From positions 124,001 to 188,000 of the forward strand of contig RJVL01000004.1 in assembly GCA_003755025.1 (NCBI GenBank): 64,000 bases of DNA, read 5' to 3'. Positions 27,111 through 36,093 of this stretch are shown here, piece after piece. A model generated the notes under the pieces. It did not search any database and was not told where the DNA came from. It saw only the letters and a program-made list of their open reading frames with translations. Made by a program: the position numbers and the translations under genes. How positions within the stretch are numbered: position 1 is the first letter of the stretch; each line of letters starts with the position of its first letter. This DNA comes from Diaphorobacter nitroreducens (lineage in GTDB: Bacteria; Pseudomonadota; Gammaproteobacteria; Burkholderiales; Burkholderiaceae_C).

Positions 27111-28067
27111 CTAGGTGGGGGTGTCGCCGTCCTCGGCGGGCGTCACGGCAGGCGCGGGCGCCAGGTGTTCGACCAGCAGCCGTGCCGTGACGGGCAGGGC
27201 CTCGAAGTCGCGCGCCACCAGGCGCAGCGCGCGCCGGGCCCAGGGCTCGTCCAGCGGCACGGCGGCCAGTTGCCCCACGCCGCGCATCAGCGAAAACGCC
27301 CGGTCGGGCAGCAGGCCCACGCCCAGGCCGTTGTCGATCATGCGGCACATCGCGTCCAGGCTGGTGACCTGGATGCGCTGGCGCAGCGGGCGCGCGGCCT
27401 GCGCGGCGGCCTGGCGCATGGCCAGGCTGATGCTGCTGCCCGCGTGCAGCCCGACGATGTCCCAGTCCAGCACTTCTTCAAAGCGGATCGATGCGCGGGT
27501 CGACAGGGCGTGCGTCTGGGGCACGACCAGCACCAGCCGGTCGCTGCGGTAGGGGCGGCTTTGCAGGCCTTCGTGGGCGGCCGTGGCGGGTACGTTGCAG
27601 ATCCCCAGATCCGCCGCGCCTTCGTGCACGGCCTGCAGCACGTCGGGCGAGAGGTGCTCCTGCAGATCGATCTTGATCTGGCTGTGTGCCTGGGCGAACG
27701 CGCCCAGGTCCTCGGGCAGGAACTGCACGATGGCAGAGATGTTGGCGTGCATGCGCACATGGCCGCGCACGCCGTCGGCGTACTCGGAAAGCTCACCCTG
27801 CATGCGCTCCAGCCCGAACAGCACGTTGCGCGCGTGGTGCAGCAGGCTTTCGCCAGCGGGGGTCAGCGTCACGCCGCGGCTGTGGCGGTACAGCAGGGCC
27901 GTGTCGACCGCAGCCTCCAGGTCGGACAGGCGCTTGCTCACCGCCGAGGCGGCGATGAACTCCCGCTCGGCCGCGCGGCCGATGCTGCCCAGTTCGCAGA
28001 CGGCCACGAACAGTTGCAGCGAGGTGAGGTCAATGCGGCGCGCAAAGCTGCGCTCTGAGCTTTTCAT
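27111..28067 (-). CDS. LysR family transcriptional regulator upstream of leuC
   Basis: A 318-residue LysR-type regulator. The N-terminal winged helix-turn-helix (about residues 12-70, [20 protein letters not shown]) is followed by a linker helix and a two-lobed effector-binding domain (about 95-300). It is in tandem with leuC, 40 bases apart, so it may regulate the leu genes or be co-transcribed with them; the effector is unknown. Many betaproteobacteria have a LysR gene in this position. The ATG at 28067 gives a normal N-terminus, and a small palindrome CTCGTTTGACGAG lies upstream. Confidence 0.9.
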   Translation of the reverse strand: MKSSERSFARRIDLTSLQLFVAVCELGSIGRAAEREFIAASAVSKRLSDLEAAVDTALLYRHSRGVTLTPAGESLLHHARNVLFGLERMQGELSEYADGVRGHVRMHANISAIVQFLPEDLGAFAQAHSQIKIDLQEHLSPDVLQAVHEGAADLGICNVPATAAHEGLQSRPYRSDRLVLVVPQTHALSTRASIRFEEVLDWDIVGLHAGSSISLAMRQAAAQAARPLRQRIQVTSLDAMCRMIDNGLGVGLLPDRAFSLMRGVGQLAAVPLDEPWARRALRLVARDFEALPVTARLLVEHLAPAPAVTPAEDGDTPT

Positions 28068-28084
28068 CGGGGGTGGAGCGACTT

Positions 28085-28097
28085 CTCGTTTGACGAG
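28085..28097. promoter_or_regulatory. Short palindrome CTCGTTTGACGAG upstream of the LysR gene
   Basis: Five-base arms CTCGT/ACGAG around three bases, 18 bases upstream of the LysR start codon. It could be part of an autoregulatory LysR site, but it is short and could be chance. Confidence 0.25.
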
Positions 28098-28193
28098 GTG
28101 AGTCCCCTATTTTCCCCTGTATATCTGCCGGTTGTCATCGCGATACGCGATGGCTCACATGCCGCTGGATGGGGCGTAGCGGCGGATTTGCTA

Positions 28194-28245
28194 TGAAAAA
28201 TATAGCTTCCAGCGCTCATCAAATAAGCGCTGGAGGCTGTTTTGG
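28194..28245 (-). repeat. Dispersed intergenic hairpin repeat, copy 4
   Basis: AGCTTCCAGCGCT (28204-28216) pairs with AGCGCTGGAGGCT (28226-28238) with one G-T wobble, flanked by AAAAATAT on the left and GTTTTGG on the right. It lies just downstream of the MBL-fold gene on the minus strand, where it can act as its terminator. Confidence 0.85.
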
Positions 28246-28253
28246 CTCTTGTA

Positions 28254-29618
28254 TTAGAGCGTCACGCTGTCGCCATGCTCGGGAACCTCCACGGGGCAGC
28301 CCAGCGCGTGGTCGATGCGCTGACGCAGCATGTCGGCCGCTGCCATCTCCCCATGCACCACGTAAACCTGCCGGGGTGTGGAGGGCATGGAGCGCAACCA
28401 GGCCACCAATTGGTCGCCATCGGCGTGGGCCGAGGCCGTGGCCAATTGCACCACCTCAGCACGGATGGCCACGTCGCGCCCGTGGATGCGGATGGTTTTT
28501 TCGCCCGCGGCGATGCGGGCGCCGCGCGTGCCGCCCGCCTGGTGCCCGGTGAGGATGATCATGTTGCGATGGTCGCCCGCGTGCAGCGCCAAATGGTGCA
28601 GCACGCGCCCGCCGGTGGCCATGCCGCTGGCCGACAGGATCACGCGCGGCCCGTGCAGGCGGGCCAGCGCCTTGGACTCGTCCACGCTGTGCACCAGCGT
28701 CGTGCCGCGCGCCATGGCGTGCAGTTCGGAGCGGTTGATCCGGGTCTCGCTCAGGTGGTTCTGGAACAGCTCCGTGGCGCTCACGGCCATGGGGCTGTCC
28801 AGGTACACGCGCAGTCCGGAAGGCACTTCGCCGCGGGCCTTCAGCTGGGCGATGGCGTACATCACCGTCTGCGCGCGCCCCACGGCGAATACCGGCACCA
28901 CCGCCACGCCGCCACGCGCGGCCAGGCGTGCCAGTGCGGGCCCCAGCTCGTCCAGCACCGTGCCGGGCGGGTGGCTGCGGTCGCCGTAGGTGGACTCGAT
29001 GAGCACGGTGTCGGCCGCGGGCGGCGCGTCGGGCGTATGCATCAGCAGGTCGTCCGGGCGGCCCAGGTCGCCCGAGAACAGGATGCGCCGCCCTCCCACC
29101 TCCAGCAGCACGCTGGCCGCACCCAGGATGTGGCCTGCATTCTGGAAGGTGGCGCGCCAGCCGCGCAGGGGCTCGAAGGTCTGGTGCGTGGGCTGCACTT
29201 GCAGCAGCGACAGGCAGTGCTGCGCGTCCAGGCGCGTGTACAGCGGCAGGGCGGGTTCGTGCTTGCTGAGCTTGTGCCGGTTGAGGAAAGCCGCGTCTTC
29301 TTCCTGCAGATGGCCGCTGTCGGGCAGCAGGATGGCGCATAGATCGCGCGTGCCGGCCGTGCAGAACACCGGCCCGCCAAAGCCGTCCTTGGCCAGCAGC
29401 GGCAGGTAGCCCGAGTGGTCCAGGTGGGCATGGGTGAGCAGCACGGCGTCAACGTCCTGCGGCGCCACCGGCAGCGGGTTCCAGTTGCGCAGGCGCAGCG
29501 GCTTGTAGCCCTGGAACAGGCCGCAGTCCACGAGCAGCGCCTGGCCGCCGTGGCGTACGAGGTATTTGGAGCCGGTGACGGTGCCGGCCCCGCCGAGGAA
29601 AGTGATGCTGACGGACAT
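28254..29618 (-). CDS. MBL-fold beta-CASP RNA-processing exonuclease-like protein
   Basis: A 454-residue metallo-beta-lactamase protein of the CPSF73/Ysh1-like beta-CASP group. It begins MSVSITFLGGAGTVTGSKYL and has the zinc motif LTHAHLDHSGYLPLL. The beta-CASP insert contains VYLDSPMAVSATELF and ILSASGMATGGRVLHHL, and a C-terminal RMMBL-like part ends with VYVVHGEMAAADMLRQRI. Family members cut RNA as endo- or exonucleases, but bacterial stand-alone versions are little studied. It is the last gene of the minus-strand array that begins at ubiU, 44 bases after the P450 gene. Confidence 0.9.
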   Translation of the reverse strand: MSVSITFLGGAGTVTGSKYLVRHGGQALLVDCGLFQGYKPLRLRNWNPLPVAPQDVDAVLLTHAHLDHSGYLPLLAKDGFGGPVFCTAGTRDLCAILLPDSGHLQEEDAAFLNRHKLSKHEPALPLYTRLDAQHCLSLLQVQPTHQTFEPLRGWRATFQNAGHILGAASVLLEVGGRRILFSGDLGRPDDLLMHTPDAPPAADTVLIESTYGDRSHPPGTVLDELGPALARLAARGGVAVVPVFAVGRAQTVMYAIAQLKARGEVPSGLRVYLDSPMAVSATELFQNHLSETRINRSELHAMARGTTLVHSVDESKALARLHGPRVILSASGMATGGRVLHHLALHAGDHRNMIILTGHQAGGTRGARIAAGEKTIRIHGRDVAIRAEVVQLATASAHADGDQLVAWLRSMPSTPRQVYVVHGEMAAADMLRQRIDHALGCPVEVPEHGDSVTL

Positions 29619-29662
29619 GGAATGGCTTTGTGAAGTGACGACCGTCAGCGTAGCAGGCGGCG

Positions 29663-30823
29663 CTACGCGGGTGTTTGATGCAAACGCACCCGCAGCGCGG
29701 CGTAGCCGGCGTCCGGGGCTGTGGCCCGCGTAGGCGCATGGCCGGCGGGCAGCGCGATGGCGCTGGTGCGCGCCAGCAATTCCTCCATCAGCACCCGCAA
29801 CTCCAGCCGCGCCAGCGGCGCGCCGGGGCAGACGTGGATGCCCGCCCCGTACAGCAGGTTGAGCGCGGGATCGCGGTCCATGCGAAATTCATCCGGGTCG
29901 CCGAACACCCGTGGGTCGCGGTTGGCGGCGATCCAGTGGATGGACAGGCGCTCGCCCATCGGCACGGGGCAGCCGCCCAGCGTCACGTCGCGGGTGGTGA
30001 TGCGGCGGTTGGCCACGAGCGGGCCGTCGATGCGCAGCACCTCGTCGATGGCCGTGGGCAAGAGGCCGGGCTGCGCGCGCAGGCGTTGCTGCCAGTCGGG
30101 GTGGCTCGCCAGCCAGTGCAGCAGGATGCCGATGGAGGCGGCAATCGTGCCGACCTCGCCCACCGTCCAGTTGCGCAGCACGCTGGCAAGCTCGCGCAGG
30201 TCCAGCAGACGGCCCTCCACACGGGTGTGCATCAGTTCGCTGGTGATGTCCTGCGTGGGCGGCGCCTCCAGGCGGGCCTGGCGCACGCGCCCGACCAGGT
30301 CTTCGAACTCCTGCGCAACGGCCGAGGTCTGCGTGCGGTCGCCCGAGCGGGTGGCGGCCTGGCTGCGGCGCAGCCAGCCGAGCAGCTCGTCTTGCAGCAG
30401 CGTGGGCCAGCCGAGGAACGCGGACTGCACGCGCACCGCGAAGGGCAGGGCGAACTCGTGGGTGATCTCCAGCTCGCCGCCCAGGGCCAGGGCCTCCTGC
30501 ACCGTGGCGGCCGACAGCGCGCGACACACGGGCTCGAAGTGCGCCATGCGCTCGGGGGCGAAGAACGGGTCGAGCGCGCGGCGGTACTGCGTGTGCAGGG
30601 GCTGGTCGTAGCCGTTGGGCACGGCCGGGTGGGCCGACACCGCGCTGCTGAAGGTGGCGTGATCCTGCAGCACCTGCATGACCTCGGCGTGGCGCAGCAC
30701 GGACCAGTGCTGCGCGTCGCTGTGCGCCAGCGGGCAGCGCTCGCGCAGCTGGTCGTAGGCGGCGCGCTGGTCGCGCAGGACTTCGGGCGCTTGCGGGTCC
30801 CAGCGGGGCGGTGTCGTGGTCAT
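29663..30823 (-). CDS. Cytochrome P450
   Basis: A 386-residue soluble bacterial P450. The heme-thiolate loop LLYGAGIHVCPGAPLARLEL is near the C-terminus, the K-helix ExxR is in IDEVLRIDGP, and the PERF-like region is DPDEFRMDRD. In the I helix (NWTVGEVGTIAAS) the usual acid of the AGxDT motif is replaced by Gly, while the Thr is kept, which can alter proton delivery or substrate class. No ferredoxin or reductase gene is adjacent. A good AAGGAGA site precedes the ATG at 30823. It lies 64 bases downstream of ubiD; its substrate is unknown. Confidence 0.93.
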   Translation of the reverse strand: MTTTPPRWDPQAPEVLRDQRAAYDQLRERCPLAHSDAQHWSVLRHAEVMQVLQDHATFSSAVSAHPAVPNGYDQPLHTQYRRALDPFFAPERMAHFEPVCRALSAATVQEALALGGELEITHEFALPFAVRVQSAFLGWPTLLQDELLGWLRRSQAATRSGDRTQTSAVAQEFEDLVGRVRQARLEAPPTQDITSELMHTRVEGRLLDLRELASVLRNWTVGEVGTIAASIGILLHWLASHPDWQQRLRAQPGLLPTAIDEVLRIDGPLVANRRITTRDVTLGGCPVPMGERLSIHWIAANRDPRVFGDPDEFRMDRDPALNLLYGAGIHVCPGAPLARLELRVLMEELLARTSAIALPAGHAPTRATAPDAGYAALRVRLHQTPA

Positions 30824-30886
30824 GGCAGTCTCCTTGGAAGGCTTCCTGCGGCTTCGCCCACCCGGCGAGGCGATCGCAGACGGGTT

Positions 30887-32371
30887 CTACAGTCCCAGCG
30901 CGTCGGCCAGCGCGTTCATGCGCTGGCTCACGCCGGCATCCATGGCCATGGGGCGGCCCCATTCGCGCTGGGTCTCCCCGGGCCATTTGTTGGTGGCGTC
31001 CAGTCCCATCTTGCTGCCCAGGCCTGCCACGGGTGAAGCGAAGTCCAGGTAGTCGATGGGCGTGTGCTCGATCAACAGGGTGTCGCGCGCCGGGTCCATG
31101 CGTGTGGTCAGGGCCCAGATGACTTCCTTCCAGTCGCGCGCGTCCACGTCCTCGTCCACCACCACGATGAACTTGGTGTACAGAAACTGGCGCAGGTGGC
31201 TCCACACGCCCATCATCACGCGCCGTGCATGGCCCGCATAGGCCTTGCGGATGCGCACTACCGCCATGCGATAGCTGCAGGCCTCGGGCGGCAGGTAGAA
31301 GTCGATGATCTCCGGGAAGGCGCGCTGCAGCAGCGGCACGAACAGTTCGTTGAGCGCCAGGCCCAGCATGGCCGGCTCGTCGGGTGGTTTGCCGGTGTAG
31401 GTGCTGTGGTACAGGGCGTCCTGGCGCTGCGTGATGCGCTCGACGGTGAACACCGGGAACTCGGCGCACTCGTTGTAGTAGCCAGTGTGGTCGCCGTAGG
31501 GGCCTTCCAGCGCGTGCTGCCAGCCGCTCTTGTGGTTGGCATCGGGATGGATGTGGCCTTCCAGCACGATCTCGGCGCTGGCCGGTACCGACAGCGGCAC
31601 TCCTAAAGCGGGCGCCACCTCGGTGCGCGCGCCGCGCAGCAGGCCGGCGAACTGGTATTCCGACAGCGTGTCGGGCACGGGTGTGACGGCGCCCAGGATG
31701 GTGGCCGGGTCGGCCCCGATGGCCACGGCCACCGGGTAGGGCTGGCCGGGGTTGAGCCGGCAGTGGTCGGCAAAGTCCAGCGCACCGCCGCGGTGCGACA
31801 GCCAGCGCATGATGAGCTGGTTTTTGCCCAGCAGCTGCTGGCGGTATATCCCTAAGTTCTGGCGTGCCTTGCGCGGGCCGCGCGTGATGGTGAGGCCCCA
31901 GGTGACCAATGGCGCCACGTCGCCAGGCCAGCAGTGCTGGATGGGCAGGCGGGTCAGGTCGACGTCGCTGCCCTCCCACACCACCTCCTGGCAGGGCGGG
32001 CGGCGCACGGTGGCCGGGGCCATGCTCCACAGCGTCTTGAGCAGATCGCGCTTGCCCCACAGGTCCTTCATGCCGCGTGGCGGCTCGGGCTCCTTTAGCT
32101 GTGCCAGCACCTCACCAAAGGCGCGGATCTCCGGCAGCCCCGCCACGCCCAATGCGCGGGCCACGCGCCCGGGCGTGCCGAACAGGTTGGCGAGCACCGG
32201 CATGGTATGGCCCGTGGGGTGCTCGAACAGCAATGCGGGGCCGCCCGCGCGCAGTACGCGGTCGGCCAGCGCGGTCATTTCCAGGTGAGGGGATACGGGC
32301 TCGGCAATGCGGCGCAATTCGCCCGCGGCCTCCAGCTGGGCCATGAAGTCGCGCAGGTCGCGGTAATGCAT
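30887..32371 (-). CDS. ubiD: 4-hydroxy-3-polyprenylbenzoate decarboxylase UbiD
   Basis: Decarboxylates the polyprenylated 4-hydroxybenzoate head group in ubiquinone synthesis using prenylated FMN made by UbiX. The 494 residues begin [20 protein letters not shown]. Family segments include [21 protein letters not shown] and the C-terminal [19 protein letters not shown]. The catalytic acid region lies around [20 protein letters not shown]. Length matches E. coli UbiD (497). It is separated from ubiX by 56 bases that contain repeat copy 5. Confidence 0.97.
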   Translation of the reverse strand: MHYRDLRDFMAQLEAAGELRRIAEPVSPHLEMTALADRVLRAGGPALLFEHPTGHTMPVLANLFGTPGRVARALGVAGLPEIRAFGEVLAQLKEPEPPRGMKDLWGKRDLLKTLWSMAPATVRRPPCQEVVWEGSDVDLTRLPIQHCWPGDVAPLVTWGLTITRGPRKARQNLGIYRQQLLGKNQLIMRWLSHRGGALDFADHCRLNPGQPYPVAVAIGADPATILGAVTPVPDTLSEYQFAGLLRGARTEVAPALGVPLSVPASAEIVLEGHIHPDANHKSGWQHALEGPYGDHTGYYNECAEFPVFTVERITQRQDALYHSTYTGKPPDEPAMLGLALNELFVPLLQRAFPEIIDFYLPPEACSYRMAVVRIRKAYAGHARRVMMGVWSHLRQFLYTKFIVVVDEDVDARDWKEVIWALTTRMDPARDTLLIEHTPIDYLDFASPVAGLGSKMGLDATNKWPGETQREWGRPMAMDAGVSQRMNALADALGL

Positions 32372-32381
32372 GCTTTGAATG

Positions 32382-32428
32382 AAATCAGGCTCCAGCGCTT
32401 ATCCAACAAGCGCTAGCAGCTATTGTTT
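32382..32428 (+). repeat. Dispersed intergenic hairpin repeat, copy 5
   Basis: Left arm GGCTCCAGCGCTT, loop ATCCAAC, right arm AAGCGCTAGCAGCT then ATTGTTT. The lower stem pairs perfectly (AGCGCTT/AAGCGCT) and the outer part imperfectly. It occupies almost the whole ubiX-ubiD spacer. Confidence 0.83.
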
Positions 32429-33015
32429 CAGGAGTCCAACGGCAGACCCTGCCATTGCGGCGCCAGGGCGTGCTCCAGCCCCAGCAGGTCCAGCACGCGG
32501 GCCACGCTGTGGTCCACGATCTCGCCCACGCTGGTGGGGCGCTGGTAGAACGCGGGCATGGGCGGGCACACGATGCCGCCCATCTCGGTCACCGTCGCCA
32601 TGTTGCGCAGGTGCACCAGGTGCAGAGGGGATTCGCGCACCATCAGCACCAGGCGGCGCCGCTCCTTGAGCACCACGTCGGCCGCGCGCGTGAGCAGGTT
32701 GTCCGCCAGGCCGTGGGCCACGGCCGCCAGCGTGCGCATGGAGCAGGGCGCCACCACCATGCCGTGCGCGGCGAACGAGCCGCTGGCAATGCTGGCGCCC
32801 ACGTTGGCGAGGTCGTGCACCACGTCCGCCAGCGCCTCGACGCTGGCGCGGTCCATATCCAGCTCGTGGCGCAGGTTGCGCCAGCCGGCGTCGGAAACAA
32901 CGAGGTGGGATTCCACATTGGGCATGTCCTGCAGCGCCTGCAGCAGGCGTGCGCCGTACACGGCGCCGCTGGCGCCCGAGATGCCCACGATCACGCGGCG
33001 GGGCGGCGGGCTCAT
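32428..33015 (-). CDS. ubiX: Flavin prenyltransferase UbiX
   Basis: Prenylates FMN with dimethylallyl phosphate to make the cofactor of UbiD. The 195 residues begin with a short tail and then RRVIVGISGASGAVYGARLL (FMN-binding). APCSMRTLAAVAHGLADNLLTRAADVVL and the C-terminal IVCPPMPAFYQRPTSVGEIV are strongly diagnostic. The ATG at 33015 overlaps the TGA of the DGC-domain gene (ATGA), so the two are translationally coupled. Confidence 0.97.
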   Translation of the reverse strand: MSPPPRRVIVGISGASGAVYGARLLQALQDMPNVESHLVVSDAGWRNLRHELDMDRASVEALADVVHDLANVGASIASGSFAAHGMVVAPCSMRTLAAVAHGLADNLLTRAADVVLKERRRLVLMVRESPLHLVHLRNMATVTEMGGIVCPPMPAFYQRPTSVGEIVDHSVARVLDLLGLEHALAPQWQGLPLDS

Positions 33016-33410
33016 GCGGCGGCCTTGGAGCGCAGGGGATGGTCGTGCAGGTCGGCCTGGATGCGCGCCAGCACCTGGGCGGCCTCGGCCGGGTCGAAGT
33101 CCTGGTGGTTGCGCTTCTTCACGCCGTACTCATGCAACTGGAAGTGGCGTGCCGGCGTAATGCCGTGGCGCGCCAGGCTGCTCTTCACGCACACCAGGGG
33201 GCAGCCGTCGAGCGCGATGATGGGACGGCCCGAGCGCGCCAGCTTGACCAGCTTGGGCACGTCGCCCCCTACGCCAGCGATGCACGACATCTCCGCCACG
33301 CCCTCACGGTCCAGCCGCACGGCGACATGGTTGGCCAGCTGCGCGGCGCTGGAGCAGCCGGAGCAGGAATAGACCAGCGGGTGGACATCGCAAGGGGCAG
33401 GTTCCGTCAC
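33012..33410 (-). CDS. DGC-domain putative zinc-binding protein in the ubi operon
   Basis: A 132-residue protein with the DGC signature (LDGCPLVCVKSSLARHG, Cys70 and Cys74) and an N-terminal CSGCSSAAQLANHVA (Cys16, Cys19). C43 and C7 are further candidate metal ligands. The family is small, cysteine-rich and of unknown function, often called putative zinc-binding. Its GTG start overlaps the ubiT stop (GTGA), and its stop overlaps the ubiX start (ATGA). It is thus embedded between two ubiquinone genes, suggesting a role in cofactor or Fe-S handling for that pathway. That is an inference. Confidence 0.87.
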   Translation of the reverse strand: MTEPAPCDVHPLVYSCSGCSSAAQLANHVAVRLDREGVAEMSCIAGVGGDVPKLVKLARSGRPIIALDGCPLVCVKSSLARHGITPARHFQLHEYGVKKRNHQDFDPAEAAQVLARIQADLHDHPLRSKAAA

Positions 33411-33925
33411 GAACGACCTCCAAAGAAGGGCGGAAGAGGCGGCAATTGTCGCGCAAGCTGCGGGGCCCAGCGCGAGAGCACGGCGCGCGGCGCCCAGTGG
33501 CGCGGGTCGAGCACGGGCAGGTCGATGGCGTCCAGCGCGTTCTTGACCACCAGGCCCAGCTCGGTGTCGCCCTCCATCACCAGGCGGCGGTTGAAGAACA
33601 GCGTGTCCGGGTCCTGGCGGCGTTGCGCCAGCAGCACGAAGTCCTGCGCATTGGCGCTGATCGCGAGGTCCGGGTTGGCCTGCGGCGCGCTGGGCGCAAA
33701 GCGCTGGCCGTTCCAGGTGAAGTCGAAGGCCACGCGCGCGTCGCGCACGCGGATGGACAGGCGCTTGTCCTTGAGCAGGTCCTTCACGTCCTGAGGCAGA
33801 TGGTGCGACAGGGCCAGGTTGATGGCTGTAACCAGCAGGACCGAGCCCGGATAGGCGGGCAGACGCGAGAGCACGGCGCCCACGGGGCGCGGCAGGGTGA
33901 ACGGTGCGGGTGGGGTAGCGGTCAT
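33407..33925 (-). CDS. ubiT: Ubiquinone biosynthesis accessory factor UbiT (SCP2 domain)
   Basis: A 172-residue SCP2-like lipid-binding protein required for O2-independent ubiquinone synthesis, probably binding the polyprenylated intermediates. The core reads DVKDLLKDKRLSIRVRDARV, FDFTWNGQRF, PDLAISANAQDFVLLAQRRQDPDTLFFNRRL and LVMEGDTELGLVVKNALDAI, which fits UbiT. The N-terminal PYPGSVLL-like stretch lies in PAYPGSVLLVTAINLALSHHL. It lies 25 bases after ubiV and overlaps the DGC gene. Confidence 0.93.
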   Translation of the reverse strand: MTATPPAPFTLPRPVGAVLSRLPAYPGSVLLVTAINLALSHHLPQDVKDLLKDKRLSIRVRDARVAFDFTWNGQRFAPSAPQANPDLAISANAQDFVLLAQRRQDPDTLFFNRRLVMEGDTELGLVVKNALDAIDLPVLDPRHWAPRAVLSRWAPQLARQLPPLPPFFGGRS

Positions 33926-33950
33926 GGCTTGAAGGAGTAAGTGCGGTGGC

Positions 33951-34853
33951 TCAGGATGTCACGGCGGGCTGCACCAGATCCAGTCCGGGCTTGCCGTGCC
34001 AGTAACCGTTGCAGGGGGCCTCGGGCATCAGGGGGCGCATGCGGTCAAGGGCACCTGCATCGGGTTGGGGCGCCTTGCGGGCTGCGTCGAAGGCGGCGAT
34101 AACCTCTGCCATGTGCTGCGATTGGGGGGACAGGCGCAGCAGTTCCACGCCCAGCGCGCGCAGCGCAGGTACGTCCTGGATGAGGTTGTGCACGCGCGCC
34201 GACTGGGTCTGGATGCCGTTGAGCACCAGGAAGCCCTCGCCTTCGCGGGTGGCCAGCAGCTGGCCGTCCGGGTGCTCGATGCAGCGAAAACCGCAGTCGT
34301 CCTTGGGCAGGTTGTAGTGGCGTGCCGTGAAGCAGCGCGCCGAGAACGCCAAGGGCATGCGGCCGTAGGCGAAGACTTCGGTCTCCAGCCCCGCGGGTTT
34401 GTGTTGCTGCAGCACGGCCAGGTCGGCCTGGCGCATCTCCAATGGCATGACCCAGCGGCTGGCGCCCAGGCCGACCATCCAGTTCAGCGAATCGGCATTG
34501 AACAGGTTGAGCTGGGGGCCGGCGACGAAGGCGCGCTTGCCTGCGAGCTGGTGCACGGCGCCCATGTCGTTCGCCTCGATGAGGAATTCCTCGTCCTGGG
34601 CGATCTTGTGCATGGCGGATACGTCGGACGTGGATTCCAGCAGCACCATGGTGGAGAGCACCGCCTGCTTGCCGGCGTCGCGCAGCATGCGTGCGATGTC
34701 GATCCAGTCGCTCTGGCGCAGCTCGCGGCGGCGCGAGCACACGGCTTCGCCAAGGTAGACGACGTCCACCGGCGTCTCGGCCATGGCCTGGTAAAAATCA
34801 AAAACGGTATCGCGCGGCCAGTAGTACTGCAGCGGGCCCAGGGCTAGTTTCAT
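33951..34853 (-). CDS. ubiV: O2-independent ubiquinone hydroxylation protein UbiV (U32 family)
   Basis: A 300-residue U32-family protein that forms a heterodimer with UbiU and hydroxylates ubiquinone precursors without oxygen. It starts MKLALGPLQYYWPRDTVFDF. Four cysteines at residues 39, 174, 187 and 191 have the spacing of the 4Fe-4S ligands of E. coli UbiV (the last three in SARCF and DDCGFRC). Length matches the family. It is flanked by ubiU upstream and ubiT downstream. Confidence 0.96.
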   Translation of the reverse strand: MKLALGPLQYYWPRDTVFDFYQAMAETPVDVVYLGEAVCSRRRELRQSDWIDIARMLRDAGKQAVLSTMVLLESTSDVSAMHKIAQDEEFLIEANDMGAVHQLAGKRAFVAGPQLNLFNADSLNWMVGLGASRWVMPLEMRQADLAVLQQHKPAGLETEVFAYGRMPLAFSARCFTARHYNLPKDDCGFRCIEHPDGQLLATREGEGFLVLNGIQTQSARVHNLIQDVPALRALGVELLRLSPQSQHMAEVIAAFDAARKAPQPDAGALDRMRPLMPEAPCNGYWHGKPGLDLVQPAVTS

Positions 34854-34961
34854 CTTGATGCTCTCAGTTCTTCAGGGGGCCAAGCGCAGTCCCCGCCGCA
34901 TAAATCGGCGTGACCCAGGCCCAGGCTGCCGGGCAACGGCACAGGGGGTGTTCTTCGCACT

Positions 34962-36008
34962 TCATTTCCAGGGGCGGTGGTAGGCGCCCAGCGTGTGCTG
35001 CTGGCCCTCGGCCACCTGGTCCAGGCTGGCCATCCAGGCGGTCTTGGGGCTGTACAGGTGGCCTTGCGCCATGCAGTGGTCGATGGCCTCGCGCCAGACC
35101 TTGGTCACCTGGGCCACGTACGCGGGGCTGCGCTGACGGCCCTCGATCTTGAAGGCACGCACGCCCATCTTCACAAGCTTGGGCAGCAGTTCCAGCGTGT
35201 TGAGGCTGGTGGGTTCCTCCAGCGCGTAGTAGTTGCTCTCGTCGCCCACGTCGAAGCGGCCCTTGCAGAGCGTGGGGTAGCCAGCGTTCTCGCCGTTGCC
35301 GTAGCGATCGATGAGCACGCCATTCAGGCGCGACTCCAGGCCCTTGGGCGTCTCCTGCCAGCGCACGAACTTCGCGGGTGAGCACACGCCGTGCGTGTTG
35401 GGCGACTCACCCGTGGCATAGGACGACAGCGCGCAGCGCCCTTCGACCATCACGCACAGGCTGCCGAAGGCGAACACCTCGATCTCCACCGGCGTGCGGT
35501 CGATCACCTGGCGCACCTGCTCCAGCGAGAGCACGCGCGGCAGTACGGCGCGCTGGATGCCGAACTGCTGGTGGTAGAAGTTGATGGCGTCGTGGTTGGT
35601 GGCCGAGCCCTGCACCGACAGGTGCAGCCGCAGCTGCGGATGGTGGCGCATGGCGTATTGCATGAGGCCGGGATCGGCCATGATCACGGCGTCGATCCCC
35701 CAGGCGGCCGCGCGGTCCAGGGCGGCGCGCCAGGGGGCGGGGTTGGCGGCCTGCGGGTAGGTGTTGAGTGCCAGCAGCACCTTGCGCCCGCGCGCATGGG
35801 CGTAGGCAATGCCGTTCTGAATGGCCGCCTCATCGAAGTTCAGACCCGCGAAATTGCGTGCATTCGTCGCGTCGCGCAGGCCGAGGTAGACGCAGTCGGC
35901 TCCGCCGTCAACGGCCGCCTTGAGTGCAGGCAGGCTGCCGGCGGGGCAGACCAGTTCGGGTGCGGAAGGGATGTCGGGGGAAGTCGGTTGGCGGGCTGGG
36001 TCGGTCAC
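34962..36008 (-). CDS. ubiU: O2-independent ubiquinone hydroxylation protein UbiU (U32 family)
   Basis: A 348-residue partner of UbiV. After a short Pro-rich N-terminus, ELVCPAGSLPALKAAVDGGA starts the U32 core. Cysteines at 185, 192, 209 and 248 (FGSLCVMVEGRC, THGVCSP, PTLCKGRF) reproduce the spacing of the E. coli UbiU 4Fe-4S ligands exactly (169, 176, 193, 232). The start is a GTG at 36008; no ATG occurs before the conserved core. It is the first gene of the eight-gene minus-strand array, with an FNR/Anr-like site 86 bases upstream. Confidence 0.96.
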   Translation of the reverse strand: MTDPARQPTSPDIPSAPELVCPAGSLPALKAAVDGGADCVYLGLRDATNARNFAGLNFDEAAIQNGIAYAHARGRKVLLALNTYPQAANPAPWRAALDRAAAWGIDAVIMADPGLMQYAMRHHPQLRLHLSVQGSATNHDAINFYHQQFGIQRAVLPRVLSLEQVRQVIDRTPVEIEVFAFGSLCVMVEGRCALSSYATGESPNTHGVCSPAKFVRWQETPKGLESRLNGVLIDRYGNGENAGYPTLCKGRFDVGDESNYYALEEPTSLNTLELLPKLVKMGVRAFKIEGRQRSPAYVAQVTKVWREAIDHCMAQGHLYSPKTAWMASLDQVAEGQQHTLGAYHRPWK

Positions 36009-36065
36009 GGGGGCGCTCTTTCGGCTGGCTTGTGCGCGGATCGTCTGATCCTGCGCAGGCTGCGT

Positions 36066-36071
36066 ACCTTA
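36066..36071 (-). promoter_or_regulatory. Possible -10 box for ubiU
   Basis: TAAGGT on the minus strand keeps the three most conserved TATAAT positions (T1, A2, T6). A start about seven bases downstream, near 36059, would place the FNR/Anr-like site centre at -41.5. The box alone is weak. Confidence 0.35.
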
Positions 36072-36093
36072 GGTCGCGGTGAATACCCATAAC

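Noticed and set aside
29889..32060. 723-codon ORF overlapping ubiD and the P450 gene in another frame
   Set aside because: Composition is Arg/Pro/Gly-rich and both underlying genes have unmistakable motifs in their own frames.
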